Positions 28,027-36,161 of a stretch of 43,722 bases of DNA are shown here, in pieces; positions within the stretch are counted from its first letter, which is position 1, and every line of letters starts with the position of its first letter. Below the pieces are notes generated by a model, which saw nothing but the letters and a program-made list of their open reading frames with translations, made no database searches and had not been told where the DNA came from. Location of the stretch: contig MWOR01000208.1 in the NCBI GenBank assembly GCA_002025865.1, positions 1 to 43,722 of the forward strand, written 5' to 3'. The stretch comes from Prochlorococcus sp. HOT208_60m_813I02 (GTDB lineage Bacteria; Cyanobacteriota; Cyanobacteriia; PCC-6307; Cyanobiaceae). A program made the translations under genes and the position numbers.

Positions 28027-29883
28027 ATGAAAGAAGATTTTACTGATTTTATTGAGGTATCTGGACTCTTAAATTACGATCCAGATACAATTTCTAAAAT
28101 TTACAAAAAAAATCCTAAAAGACTTTTAAAAAGACTTTGGCAAACACTCATACCTATTTTTACTTACATCTTCTCCGTGGGATGGGATAAATTAACTGGA
28201 AGGTTGAAAAATGAGCATCAAGCAAGATTTAGAGCACGAGAATTAACAAATTTGTTAGTAGAACTTGGTCCTGCATTTGTTAAAGCAGGCCAAGCTTTAT
28301 CAACAAGACCAGATATAATCCCAGGAATTCTTCTAGAAGAATTATCTGAATTGCAAGATCAACTCCCTGGGTTTGATGGCAATAAAGCTATGGAATTAAT
28401 AGAAGAAGATTTAGGATGCAAAATAAATGAGATTTTTTTAGAAATTGATAAAGAGCCAATTTCCGCTGCTTCTTTAGGGCAAGTACATAAAGCTAAATTA
28501 AAAAACGAAGAGCTCGTTGCAATTAAAGTTCAAAGGCCGGGATTAAGAGAACAAATAACTTTAGATCTTTACATAGTAAGGAATATTGCTTACTGGCTAA
28601 AAAACAATATCGGATTAATAAGAAGTGATCTAGTTGCCTTAATTGATGAGTTAGGCAAGAGAGTTTTTGAAGAGATGGATTATCTAAATGAAGCTGCAAA
28701 TGCAGAAAAATTTAGAAATATGCATAAACATAACAAAATGATTGCCGTACCAAAAATTTATAAAGAAATAACGTCGAGAAGAGTATTAGCAATGGAATGG
28801 ATAGACGGTACAAAATTAACAAATTTAGAAGACGTAAAAAAATTAGGAATTAATCCTGATGAAATGATTGATATAGGAGTGCAATGCAGTTTAGAACAGC
28901 TTTTAGAACATGGTTTTTTTCATGCAGACCCACATCCAGGTAATTTATTAGCCTTAGAAGATGGAAGATTATGTTACTTAGATTTTGGAATGATGAGCGA
29001 GGTTTCCAGAGAATCTAGATCAGGATTAATTCAAGCGGTAGTACATTTAGTAAATAAAAACTTCGATAAATTATCTCAAGATTTCGTAAAATTGGGATTT
29101 TTATCAGAGGAAGTTAATCTAGAACCAATTGTTCCAGCATTTCAAGATGTTTTCATTAATGCCGTTGAACAAGGAGTTTCGAAAATGGATTTTAAAAGCG
29201 TTACAGACGATATGTCGGGTGTTATGTATAAATTCCCTTTCAAACTACCCCCATATTATGCGCTTATAATTAGGTCATTACTAACATTAGAAGGAATAGC
29301 TTTAAGCGTAGATCCAAACTTCAAGATATTAGGCGCGGCTTATCCATATTTTGCAAGAAGATTGATGGAAGATCCTGATCCACAATTAAGGGAAAGCCTT
29401 AAAGAAATGCTTTTTGATAATAAAAAATTTAAATGGGACCGTTTAGAAGATCTTCTTTCTAACGCTGCAAAGCAAACAAATCTCAATTTAGAAAAACTTT
29501 TAGACGAAGTTATAAATCTCCTCTTTTCTCCAAATGGAGGATTTCTTAGAAATGAGATAGTTGAAGGTTTAACAAATCAGATAGATTTACTTAGTCTAAA
29601 AATATTAAAAAGTTTGAATAACTATCTTCCACAATCAATTAAATTAAATACTTATAACGAAAATAACAACTTGAATGATCTTATAATGTACGTAGAACCT
29701 TTGAGAAACTTTTTAGAGATTTTGCAAAAAGTACCCGGGTATTCAATTGACATTTTTCTAAAAAGGGTACCAAGACTTATAAATGAACCCTATACAAAAG
29801 AAATGGGTTTAAAAATTGCAAAAAATGTAACTGAAAAAGGAGTAGTTAGACTTGTTAAGATTGTTGCTGGTGCAAATATCTAA
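28027..29883 (+). CDS. ABC1/UbiB/ADCK-family atypical kinase
   Basis: This 618-aa member of the ABC1 family is conserved in plastids and cyanobacteria and linked to quinone and lipid metabolism. Family motifs are the nucleotide-loop variant KAGQALSTRPDIIP (KxGQ), the Ala-rich PISAASLGQVHKA, VAIKVQRPG (the catalytic-type lysine), FHADPHPGNLL (catalytic loop) and YLDFGMM (DFG). The C-terminal 200 residues are less conserved, with weakly hydrophobic stretches. The substrate is not known from sequence. The DUF1400 gene starts on the next base after its stop, so the two are co-transcribed. Confidence 0.88.
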   Translation: MKEDFTDFIEVSGLLNYDPDTISKIYKKNPKRLLKRLWQTLIPIFTYIFSVGWDKLTGRLKNEHQARFRARELTNLLVELGPAFVKAGQALSTRPDIIPGILLEELSELQDQLPGFDGNKAMELIEEDLGCKINEIFLEIDKEPISAASLGQVHKAKLKNEELVAIKVQRPGLREQITLDLYIVRNIAYWLKNNIGLIRSDLVALIDELGKRVFEEMDYLNEAANAEKFRNMHKHNKMIAVPKIYKEITSRRVLAMEWIDGTKLTNLEDVKKLGINPDEMIDIGVQCSLEQLLEHGFFHADPHPGNLLALEDGRLCYLDFGMMSEVSRESRSGLIQAVVHLVNKNFDKLSQDFVKLGFLSEEVNLEPIVPAFQDVFINAVEQGVSKMDFKSVTDDMSGVMYKFPFKLPPYYALIIRSLLTLEGIALSVDPNFKILGAAYPYFARRLMEDPDPQLRESLKEMLFDNKKFKWDRLEDLLSNAAKQTNLNLEKLLDEVINLLFSPNGGFLRNEIVEGLTNQIDLLSLKILKSLNNYLPQSIKLNTYNENNNLNDLIMYVEPLRNFLEILQKVPGYSIDIFLKRVPRLINEPYTKEMGLKIAKNVTEKGVVRLVKIVAGANI

Positions 29884-30456
29884 ATGAAGCTTAGTAAAAT
29901 TTTAATATTAAAAATATTTTTTATTTTAGTAATTTCTCCATTATTTTTAAATATTCCAAAAGCTAATACTGCTGAAGAAATAAAGATCACATACAGCATA
30001 TTTTCTAGAACAATTAAAGTGAAATCTTTAAAAACTTTTGCTAAAGAAGGTAAATCCACAAGAAAATTAAAGAGGATTTTGAAATCAACCGGGTCTACTG
30101 ATAAAGAAATTAGAACGGTTTTAAACAAAGATTTTGAAATTCCTATTACCATTGCAAGCAAACTTGTATACTCTGAAATAGGAAATGTTTTTTTAACAAG
30201 ACTTTCATCTATTATCCATCCACCAAGAGCAACTGATGAAATAACGGGCAAGCTAGCCCTTAGAGCGAGCGTAATTCAAGGAATTAATATAGGAAATGGA
30301 AAAATAAATCTAATAAATTTTTTTGAAGGATATCCAACTAAAACTGTAATTTTAGATGTGAGCGCTTTGAGCAAAGTTATGAATAAAGTAGAATCAATTT
30401 CAGAATTATTAAGCTTTTTCACCAATTCCCCTCTAGAAAAAATCAAAACAAATTAA
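29884..30456 (+). CDS. DUF1400-type secreted/lipid-exposed protein
   Basis: This 190-aa protein has an N-terminal signal peptide or anchor (MKLSKILILKIFFILVISPLFL, then a likely cut near residues 28-30, ANTAEEI). The mature part resembles the cyanobacterial DUF1400 domain: AEEIKITYSIFSRTIKVKSLKTFAKEGK, then GNVFLTRLSSIIHPP, GKLALRASVIQG and a closing FFEGYPTKTVILDVSAL. In other cyanobacteria this domain often precedes an alpha/beta hydrolase; no hydrolase domain follows here. The function is unknown. It starts directly after the UbiB-like gene stop with zero spacing. Confidence 0.72.
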   Translation: MKLSKILILKIFFILVISPLFLNIPKANTAEEIKITYSIFSRTIKVKSLKTFAKEGKSTRKLKRILKSTGSTDKEIRTVLNKDFEIPITIASKLVYSEIGNVFLTRLSSIIHPPRATDEITGKLALRASVIQGINIGNGKINLINFFEGYPTKTVILDVSALSKVMNKVESISELLSFFTNSPLEKIKTN

Positions 30457-30462
30457 ACAACC

Positions 30463-31566
30463 ATGGTGTTATTAAATAAAATTAAAGATAAACTGCGTAT
30501 CAATTACAGAAAAAAAAGATGGCCAGGTCTAATAGAAGCTTATAAACAATATCTCCCGGTTACAAAGAAAACTCCTATTATTTCCCTCAATGAAGGAAAT
30601 ACTCCATTAATTCTCAGCGAGTCAATAAGCAACTTAATTGGAAATGGAACAAAAGTTTTTTTAAAATATGACGGCCTTAATCCAACAGGATCTTTTAAAG
30701 ATCGTGGTATGACTATGGCAATTAGCAAAGCAAAAGAGGAAGGCCGTGAAGCAGTAATTTGTGCAAGTACTGGAAACACGTCTGCTGCTGCTGCTGCATA
30801 TGCTTCGAGAGGAGGATTAAAACCTTATGTTTTAATCCCAGAAGGATTTGTTGCACAAGGAAAGCTTGCTCAAGCATTAATGTATGGCGCTGAAATAATA
30901 TCTATTAATGGAAACTTTGATAAAGCTCTTGAAATTGTTAGAGATTTATCCTCAGAACATCCTATAGAACTTGTTAATTCTGTTAATCCATATCGAATAC
31001 AAGGTCAAAAGACGGCAGCTTTTGAAATAGTGGATGACTTAGGTTATGCTCCTGATTGGCTTTGTATTCCAATGGGTAATGCAGGAAACATAACTGCTTA
31101 TTGGATGGGATTTAAAGAATATTCAAAAATAAAAAGAAATTTAAAATTACCAATAATGATGGGTTTTCAGTCCGAAGGTTCTGCTCCGTTAGTAAAAAAT
31201 ATAATAGTTAAAGATCCAGAAACAATTGCAACTGCAATAAGAATTGGAAATCCTGTAAATAGAGAAAAAGCCAAAAAAGTGAGAAAGGAAAGTAAAGGAG
31301 ACTTTCAGTCAGTTACAGATGAAGAGATAATCGATGCTTATAAAATACTTGCCAAAGAGGGAGTTTTTTGTGAACCTGCAAGTGCAGCATCAGTTGCTGG
31401 ACTGATTAAAAATAAAAATAGAATTCAGAAAGAATCGACTATTGTTTGTGTTCTGACTGGAAATGGCTTGAAAGATCCTGATTGCGCCATAAAAAATAAC
31501 GATGCTATTTTTAGAAAAAATGTTGAACCTTCATTAAAAAATATAACTAAAATCTTAGGATATTAA
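30463..31566 (+). CDS. thrC: Threonine synthase
   Basis: This PLP enzyme converts O-phosphohomoserine to threonine. The 367-aa protein has EGNTPLI, the lysine motif PTGSFKDRG (PLP lysine K79), [18 protein letters not shown] (phosphate/PLP contact), the glycine-rich [15 protein letters not shown] and [11 protein letters not shown] near the C-terminus. The length fits the shorter bacterial (class II) form without the long plant-type N-terminal regulatory domain. It begins 6 bp after the DUF1400 gene. It is the last gene before the probable replication origin. Confidence 0.95.
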   Translation: MVLLNKIKDKLRINYRKKRWPGLIEAYKQYLPVTKKTPIISLNEGNTPLILSESISNLIGNGTKVFLKYDGLNPTGSFKDRGMTMAISKAKEEGREAVICASTGNTSAAAAAYASRGGLKPYVLIPEGFVAQGKLAQALMYGAEIISINGNFDKALEIVRDLSSEHPIELVNSVNPYRIQGQKTAAFEIVDDLGYAPDWLCIPMGNAGNITAYWMGFKEYSKIKRNLKLPIMMGFQSEGSAPLVKNIIVKDPETIATAIRIGNPVNREKAKKVRKESKGDFQSVTDEEIIDAYKILAKEGVFCEPASAASVAGLIKNKNRIQKESTIVCVLTGNGLKDPDCAIKNNDAIFRKNVEPSLKNITKILGY

Positions 31567-31613
31567 AATCCACAAAAAATAGTGTCTGTGGAAATCAATT
31601 AAAAACAAATCGC

Positions 31614-31697
31614 ATTTGTTGAAAAGTACATAATAAGAAATTTTATTTGTTGAATTTTTTTTTTTTTTTTAATAAATTTTAAATTTATTCAACAAAT
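31614..31697. repeat. Three copies of ATTTGTTGAA in the origin region
   Basis: The 10-mer ATTTGTTGAA occurs as direct copies at 31614-31623 and 31645-31654 (31-bp period, close to three helical turns) and inverted at 31688-31697 (TTCAACAAAT). No copy is part of a gene. It may be a binding site for an origin protein. Confidence 0.55.
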
Positions 31698-31701
31698 AAA
31701 A
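31641..31701. repeat. 15-bp perfect inverted repeat with AT-rich loop (origin region)
   Basis: The left arm TTTTATTTGTTGAAT (31641-31655) and the right arm ATTCAACAAATAAAA (31687-31701) are perfect complements around a 31-nt loop. The loop holds a T tract and a second hairpin, AATAAATTT (31671-31679) with AAATTTATT (31681-31689). The second hairpin shares three bases with the right arm, so the two structures compete. A thrC terminator is possible but the 60-nt span and the origin context favour a DNA element. Confidence 0.6.
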
Positions 31702-31904
31702 ATTTTTTTTCACATATTTTTTTCTTCATAAAACAAATAGACAAGCTGTTTAATTGAAAAATTCCACAGTTCCCACAAGAACTACTACTACTAAATTTTT
31801 TATTTTATTATTTATTTTTATATTAGAAAAAGAGTAAAAAATAAATTTATTGAATTTAATTTACGGAAAAAGTATATTGTATTTGTAAAAAGTTCCAAAT
31901 TCTG

Positions 31905-33062
31905 ATGGAAATTATTTGTAATCAAAATGAATTAAATAATTCTATACAACTAGTAAGCAAGGCAGTTGCTTCAAGGCCAACGCATCCAATTCTTGCAAAC
32001 ATACTTTTAACAGCTGACGAAGGAACTAATAAAATTAGCGTCACAGGATTTGACTTAAATTTAGGAATTCAAACTTCTTTTGATGGAACTGTCAAAAATA
32101 GTGGAGCTATTACTATACCTTCAAAACTTTTATCAGAAATAGTAAACAAATTACCTAATGAAACTCCTGTTTCTCTAGAAGTAGACGAGAATTCAGATAA
32201 TATCTTAATAAAAAGTGATAGAGGTTCTTTTAATCTAAAAGGGATCCCCTCTGATGAATATCCTAATTTGCCATTTGTTGAAAGTGGTACTTCTTTGAAT
32301 ATTGATCCTAGTTCTTTTTTAAAGGCTTTAAAATCTACCATTTTTGCCAGTAGTAATGATGATTCAAAGCAACTACTCACAGGTGTCAATTTTACTTTTA
32401 AACCAAATTATTTAGAGTCTGCTTCAACAGATGGTCATAGATTGGCTGTTGCCTTAATTGGTAATAAAGAACATATTGAAAATAAAGGAAACTTATCTTC
32501 AAATGTTGATGATTTATCGGTAACTATCCCAACTAGATCATTGAGAGAAATTGAAAAACTAGTATCTTTGAGAAGCTCAGAAAATTCAATTAAGCTTTTC
32601 TATGACAAAGGTCAAGTAGTCTTTATATCTTCTAATCAAATAATTACTACAAGAACTTTAGAAGGTACTTATCCTAATTATTCACAATTAATTCCTGATT
32701 CTTTTTCTAAAATTCTAAATTTTAATACAAAAAAATTAACTGATGCATTAGAAAGAATTGCTGTTTTAGCTGATCAGCAAAGTAGTGTTGTAAAGATTAA
32801 ATTAGATGATACAGATTTAGCGTCAATCAGTGCAGATGCTCAAGATATTGGAAATGCAAATGAATCAATACCTGTTTCTTATTCTGGAGAAAATTTTGAT
32901 ATTGCATTTAACGTAAGATATTTGTTAGAAGGTTTAAAAGTTATTGCTTCTGAAAATGTACTTTTAAAGTGTAATATTGCAACTACTCCAGCGGTTTTTG
33001 TACCTGAAGATAATCTTAATTCTTTTACTTATTTAGTTATGCCTGTACAGGTTCGTTCTTAA
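31905..33062 (+). CDS. dnaN: DNA polymerase III beta subunit (sliding clamp)
   Basis: This ring-shaped homodimer clamp tethers DNA polymerase III. The 385-aa protein begins MEIICNQNELNNSIQLVSKAVASRPTHPILANILL, typical of the first clamp domain. TDGHRLAVA marks the second, and the end FTYLVMPVQVRS is the conserved C-terminus (LMP-x-R type). Three clamp domains of about 120 residues each fit the length. The start is ATG 31905 with no Shine-Dalgarno; TATATT at 31873-31878 is a possible -10 element. The next gene follows after one base. Confidence 0.96.
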   Translation: MEIICNQNELNNSIQLVSKAVASRPTHPILANILLTADEGTNKISVTGFDLNLGIQTSFDGTVKNSGAITIPSKLLSEIVNKLPNETPVSLEVDENSDNILIKSDRGSFNLKGIPSDEYPNLPFVESGTSLNIDPSSFLKALKSTIFASSNDDSKQLLTGVNFTFKPNYLESASTDGHRLAVALIGNKEHIENKGNLSSNVDDLSVTIPTRSLREIEKLVSLRSSENSIKLFYDKGQVVFISSNQIITTRTLEGTYPNYSQLIPDSFSKILNFNTKKLTDALERIAVLADQQSSVVKIKLDDTDLASISADAQDIGNANESIPVSYSGENFDIAFNVRYLLEGLKVIASENVLLKCNIATTPAVFVPEDNLNSFTYLVMPVQVRS

Positions 33063-33063
33063 T

Positions 33064-33771
33064 TTGAAATTACCTAAAGAAATTTTATTAAGTGAATTAT
33101 TAAATTATAGTGTTAAGGGTAATATGGTCCTTAATTATGGAAATGGTGAAAATGTTTGGATGCATCCTCCAGTTCACCGGATTCTAGGATGGTACTCTCG
33201 TCCTTCAAATTTTGATTTAAAAAGAAATGTTTGGCGATTAAATCAAATTACTCAAATAATAGATAATGAAATTTATGTCAAAGGTGATCCAGCTATTTCT
33301 GATTTAGCAACTTTAAATAGGTTCCCAACTTTAATAGAAGCTAATCTTGTAAATATAAATGGTTCAAAAATAGGAGTCATTGCAGATTTTTTATTTGAAA
33401 TGAAAACGGGAAAAATTAAATATTACTTAGTTTCTAGATCTAATCCTAAGATTCCTGGGTCTAGTAGATGGAAATTAACTATTGATAATATCAATGACCA
33501 ACAACCTGGATTGGTATTCTGTCAAAGTAATTCTTTAGATGATTTACCTTTAATAAAATCAAGTATTAAAAATGAATTTATGCAAAAAGGGAAAAAAATT
33601 TTTGATAGATTTGATGATATGAAAAATATTGCTTCCAATAGATTAGAGGAATGGCTCGAAGAAGATGAAGATATTAGCCAAAACTTAGATTTTAAACAAA
33701 AAAGTTTTTATAATAATGGCAGAACATCTACACCGTCTAGTGAAAAAAAAGAAGATGACCCTTGGATATAA
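33064..33771 (+). CDS. PRC-barrel domain protein, unknown role
   Basis: This is a 235-aa soluble protein. The PRC-barrel-like core is near residues 85-130 (FPTLIEANLVNINGSKIGVIADFLFEMKTGKIKYYLVSRSNPKIPG), a fold seen in RNA-processing (RimM) and photosynthetic proteins. A Phe/Asp/Lys-rich linker and a charged C-terminus ending DDPWI follow. The function is unknown; its fixed place between dnaN and purL in Prochlorococcus is from memory. The start is TTG 33064, one base after the dnaN stop, since upstream bases belong to dnaN and the first in-frame ATG is at residue 21. It is probably co-transcribed with dnaN and purL. Confidence 0.75.
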   Translation: MKLPKEILLSELLNYSVKGNMVLNYGNGENVWMHPPVHRILGWYSRPSNFDLKRNVWRLNQITQIIDNEIYVKGDPAISDLATLNRFPTLIEANLVNINGSKIGVIADFLFEMKTGKIKYYLVSRSNPKIPGSSRWKLTIDNINDQQPGLVFCQSNSLDDLPLIKSSIKNEFMQKGKKIFDRFDDMKNIASNRLEEWLEEDEDISQNLDFKQKSFYNNGRTSTPSSEKKEDDPWI

Positions 33772-33774
33772 ATA

Positions 33775-36114
33775 ATGATAAATCAAGACAATATTGCTCT
33801 ATATGATCTTAATGAAGCATTACAAGTGGAAAATTTAACACTTAAAGATTACGAAGAAATTTGCAAAAGATTAAAGAGAAAACCTAATAGAACCGAATTA
33901 GGTATGTTTGGCGTTATGTGGTCCGAACATTGTTGTTATAGAAATTCAAAACCTTTACTATCTAAGTTTCCCACTAAAGGAAAAAATGTTTTAGTTGGAC
34001 CTGGAGAAAATGCTGGTGTTATTGATGTTGGAAATAATCAAAAACTTGTTTTTAAAATAGAAAGTCATAATCATCCTTCTGCTATTGAACCTTTTCAAGG
34101 TGCAGCAACAGGTGTCGGAGGAATTTTAAGAGATATATTCACAATGGGTGCTAGGCCAATCGCAGTTTTGAATTCATTGAGATTCGGTAACCTTGATAAA
34201 TCATCAAATGCTGATTTACTACGAGGAGTTGTATCCGGTATTTCACATTACGGGAATTGCGTAGGTGTCCCAACTGTTGGAGGTGAAATTGACTTCGATG
34301 ATAGTTATTCTGGAAATCCTCTAGTGAATGTTATGGCTTTAGGACTTTTAGAGACTGAGGAAATCGTTTGTTCTGGAGCTAAAAATGTAGGATCACCAGT
34401 GTTATATGTTGGTAATACAACTGGTAGAGATGGTGTTGGTGGTGCTAGTTTTGCTAGTTCAGAATTAACTACAACTTCATTGGATGATAGACCTGCTGTT
34501 CAGGTAGGTGATCCATTTGTTGAGAAAAGTCTTATTGAAGCTTGTTTGGATGCTTTCAAAACAGGGGATGTAATTGCAGCTCAAGATATGGGTGCTGCAG
34601 GTTTAACATGCAGTAGCGCAGAAATGGCCGCAAATGGAAATTTAGGAATATCTATCGATTTAGATTTGGTTCCTTCTAGAGAAGATGACATGTCCTCATA
34701 CCAGTATTTATTATCTGAATCACAAGAAAGAATGTTGTTTGTAGTTAAGGAAGAAAAAATTAATGATCTTATTGAAAAATTTAATAAATGGGGATTATAT
34801 GCCAGTGTTATTGGTGAAGTAATAGGAACTAATGAAGTAATTATTTCTCATAAAGGTAAAATTGTGGCCCAAATACCTACTTCTGCTTTATCTGATGATA
34901 CTCCTGTAAATTTCCACAATGTGATTAATAAGCCACCAGATGATCTTTTAAATAAATGGGAATGGAAAGAAAATGATCTACCAGAAATTCATGAGCAAAA
35001 AATATTTTCATTGAAGGAAAATAAGAATTTTTCATTTTCAGAAATCATTTTAAAACTACTCTCTAATCCATCAATAGCTTCTAAACGATGGATTTATAAA
35101 CAATATGATTCTCAAGTTCAGGCAAATACAGTTTTTAAACCTGGAAAATCAGATGCAGCCGTAGTAAGACTAAGGGAACAAAATAAAAAAAATAAAAGTA
35201 AAGTATTTTCTGGTGTCGCTGCTTCAGTTGATTGCAATAGTAGATGGGTTGCGCTTGATCCTTTTAGAGGATCTGTCGCTGCCGTTGCAGAGTCCGCTAG
35301 AAATGTTAGTTGTGTTGGTGCTGAACCAGTAGCAATTACAAATAATTTAAATTTTTCTTCCCCTGAGAATGAAATAGGATATTGGCAACTTTCATCTTCA
35401 TGTAATGGAATTGCTGAAGCCTGTAAAGCTTTAGAAACTCCTGTAACAGGAGGTAATGTATCTTTATATAATGAATCAAAAAATAAAGATAATCTAATTA
35501 CTCCTATTAATCCTACACCTGTTATTGGAATGGTGGGAAAGATAGATAATGTCGAAAAAACTATAAGTAGTGAATGGAAAAATAATGAAGATGAAATCTG
35601 GTTAATTGGTTCTTCCAAATCAGAAATAAAAATTGCAGCTAGTTCTTATCTGGAATATTTTCATGGAGAAATTACAGGTCGGCCTCCAAAAATAGATTTG
35701 TTGGATGAAAAGTTTTGCCAGAGTTTTTTAAGAAATGCGATTTTAAATAGTCTTGTAGCTTCCTCGCACGATATCAGCGACGGAGGTTTAGCTATAGCTT
35801 TAGCAGAGTCTTGCATTTTGTCATCGATGGGTGCAACTATAGAGTTAGAGAAAGATGTAAATAGACTTGATAATTTATTGTTTGCCGAAGGGGGGTCAAG
35901 AATTATTTTTTCAATTAGTAAAATGAAACAAAATGAATGGTTTAATTTTTTAAAACAAAATCAAATAAATTTCCCACCAAGTGTTTATGTAAAAAAAATA
36001 GGATACGTATCAAGTGACACGCTTAAGATAAAAATCAACGAAAAAAATATTTGCAATATTAGGGTTGAGGAATTAACCGAAAAATTTAATAATAGTATTT
36101 CAGATTACTTTTAA
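33775..36114 (+). CDS. purL: Phosphoribosylformylglycinamidine synthase subunit II
   Basis: This is the ATP-dependent synthase subunit of purine step 4, converting FGAR to FGAM with ammonia from PurQ. The 779-aa length marks the small PurL that needs separate PurQ and PurS, neither of which is in the window. Motifs are MWSEHCCYRNSKPLL, GPGENAGVIDVG, FKIESHNHPSAIEPFQGAATGVGGILRDIFTMGARPIA, GVPTVGGEIDFD, AAQDMGAAGLTCSSAEMA, ALDPFRGSVAAVAESARNVSCVGAEPVA and SSHDISDGGLAIALAES. It starts 3 bp after the PRC-barrel gene and is followed by purF, the enzyme of purine step 1. Confidence 0.96.
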   Translation: MINQDNIALYDLNEALQVENLTLKDYEEICKRLKRKPNRTELGMFGVMWSEHCCYRNSKPLLSKFPTKGKNVLVGPGENAGVIDVGNNQKLVFKIESHNHPSAIEPFQGAATGVGGILRDIFTMGARPIAVLNSLRFGNLDKSSNADLLRGVVSGISHYGNCVGVPTVGGEIDFDDSYSGNPLVNVMALGLLETEEIVCSGAKNVGSPVLYVGNTTGRDGVGGASFASSELTTTSLDDRPAVQVGDPFVEKSLIEACLDAFKTGDVIAAQDMGAAGLTCSSAEMAANGNLGISIDLDLVPSREDDMSSYQYLLSESQERMLFVVKEEKINDLIEKFNKWGLYASVIGEVIGTNEVIISHKGKIVAQIPTSALSDDTPVNFHNVINKPPDDLLNKWEWKENDLPEIHEQKIFSLKENKNFSFSEIILKLLSNPSIASKRWIYKQYDSQVQANTVFKPGKSDAAVVRLREQNKKNKSKVFSGVAASVDCNSRWVALDPFRGSVAAVAESARNVSCVGAEPVAITNNLNFSSPENEIGYWQLSSSCNGIAEACKALETPVTGGNVSLYNESKNKDNLITPINPTPVIGMVGKIDNVEKTISSEWKNNEDEIWLIGSSKSEIKIAASSYLEYFHGEITGRPPKIDLLDEKFCQSFLRNAILNSLVASSHDISDGGLAIALAESCILSSMGATIELEKDVNRLDNLLFAEGGSRIIFSISKMKQNEWFNFLKQNQINFPPSVYVKKIGYVSSDTLKIKINEKNICNIRVEELTEKFNNSISDYF

Positions 36115-36161
36115 ATATGAAATACATTTCTCAACTATTAATTTTTTTAAGATATTAAGTC

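Larger units (their letters stand above)
31567..31904. other. Probable chromosomal replication origin (oriC), thrC-dnaN gap
   Basis: This 338-bp gap is the only one above 300 bp and holds no open frame. It is extremely AT-rich. DnaA-box-like sites, scored by eye against TTTTCCACA/TTATCCACA, are TGTGGAAAT at 31587-31595 (minus-strand box, one mismatch), TTTTTCACA at 31706-31714 (one mismatch), AAATCCACA at 31566-31574 and AATTCCACA at 31760-31768, the last followed by GTTCCCACA at 31769-31777. A 16-nt T tract (31655-31670) and the dyads listed separately could act as the unwinding element. dnaN lies directly downstream, as at the origin of Prochlorococcus and many bacteria. By eye, plus-strand genes shift from A-rich (thrC) to T-rich (purL, purF) across it. 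No dnaA gene is adjacent. Confidence 0.72.

Noticed and set aside
31570..31591. CCACA ... TGTGG pairing right after the thrC stop as an intrinsic terminator.
   Set aside because: Only about 5 bp of stem with a 12-nt loop, and no T run follows. The halves fit better as DnaA-box-like sites in opposite orientation.
35118..35618. A 166-codon minus-strand frame inside purL.
   Set aside because: It lies wholly within a conserved catalytic region of PurL and has no family resemblance or start context.
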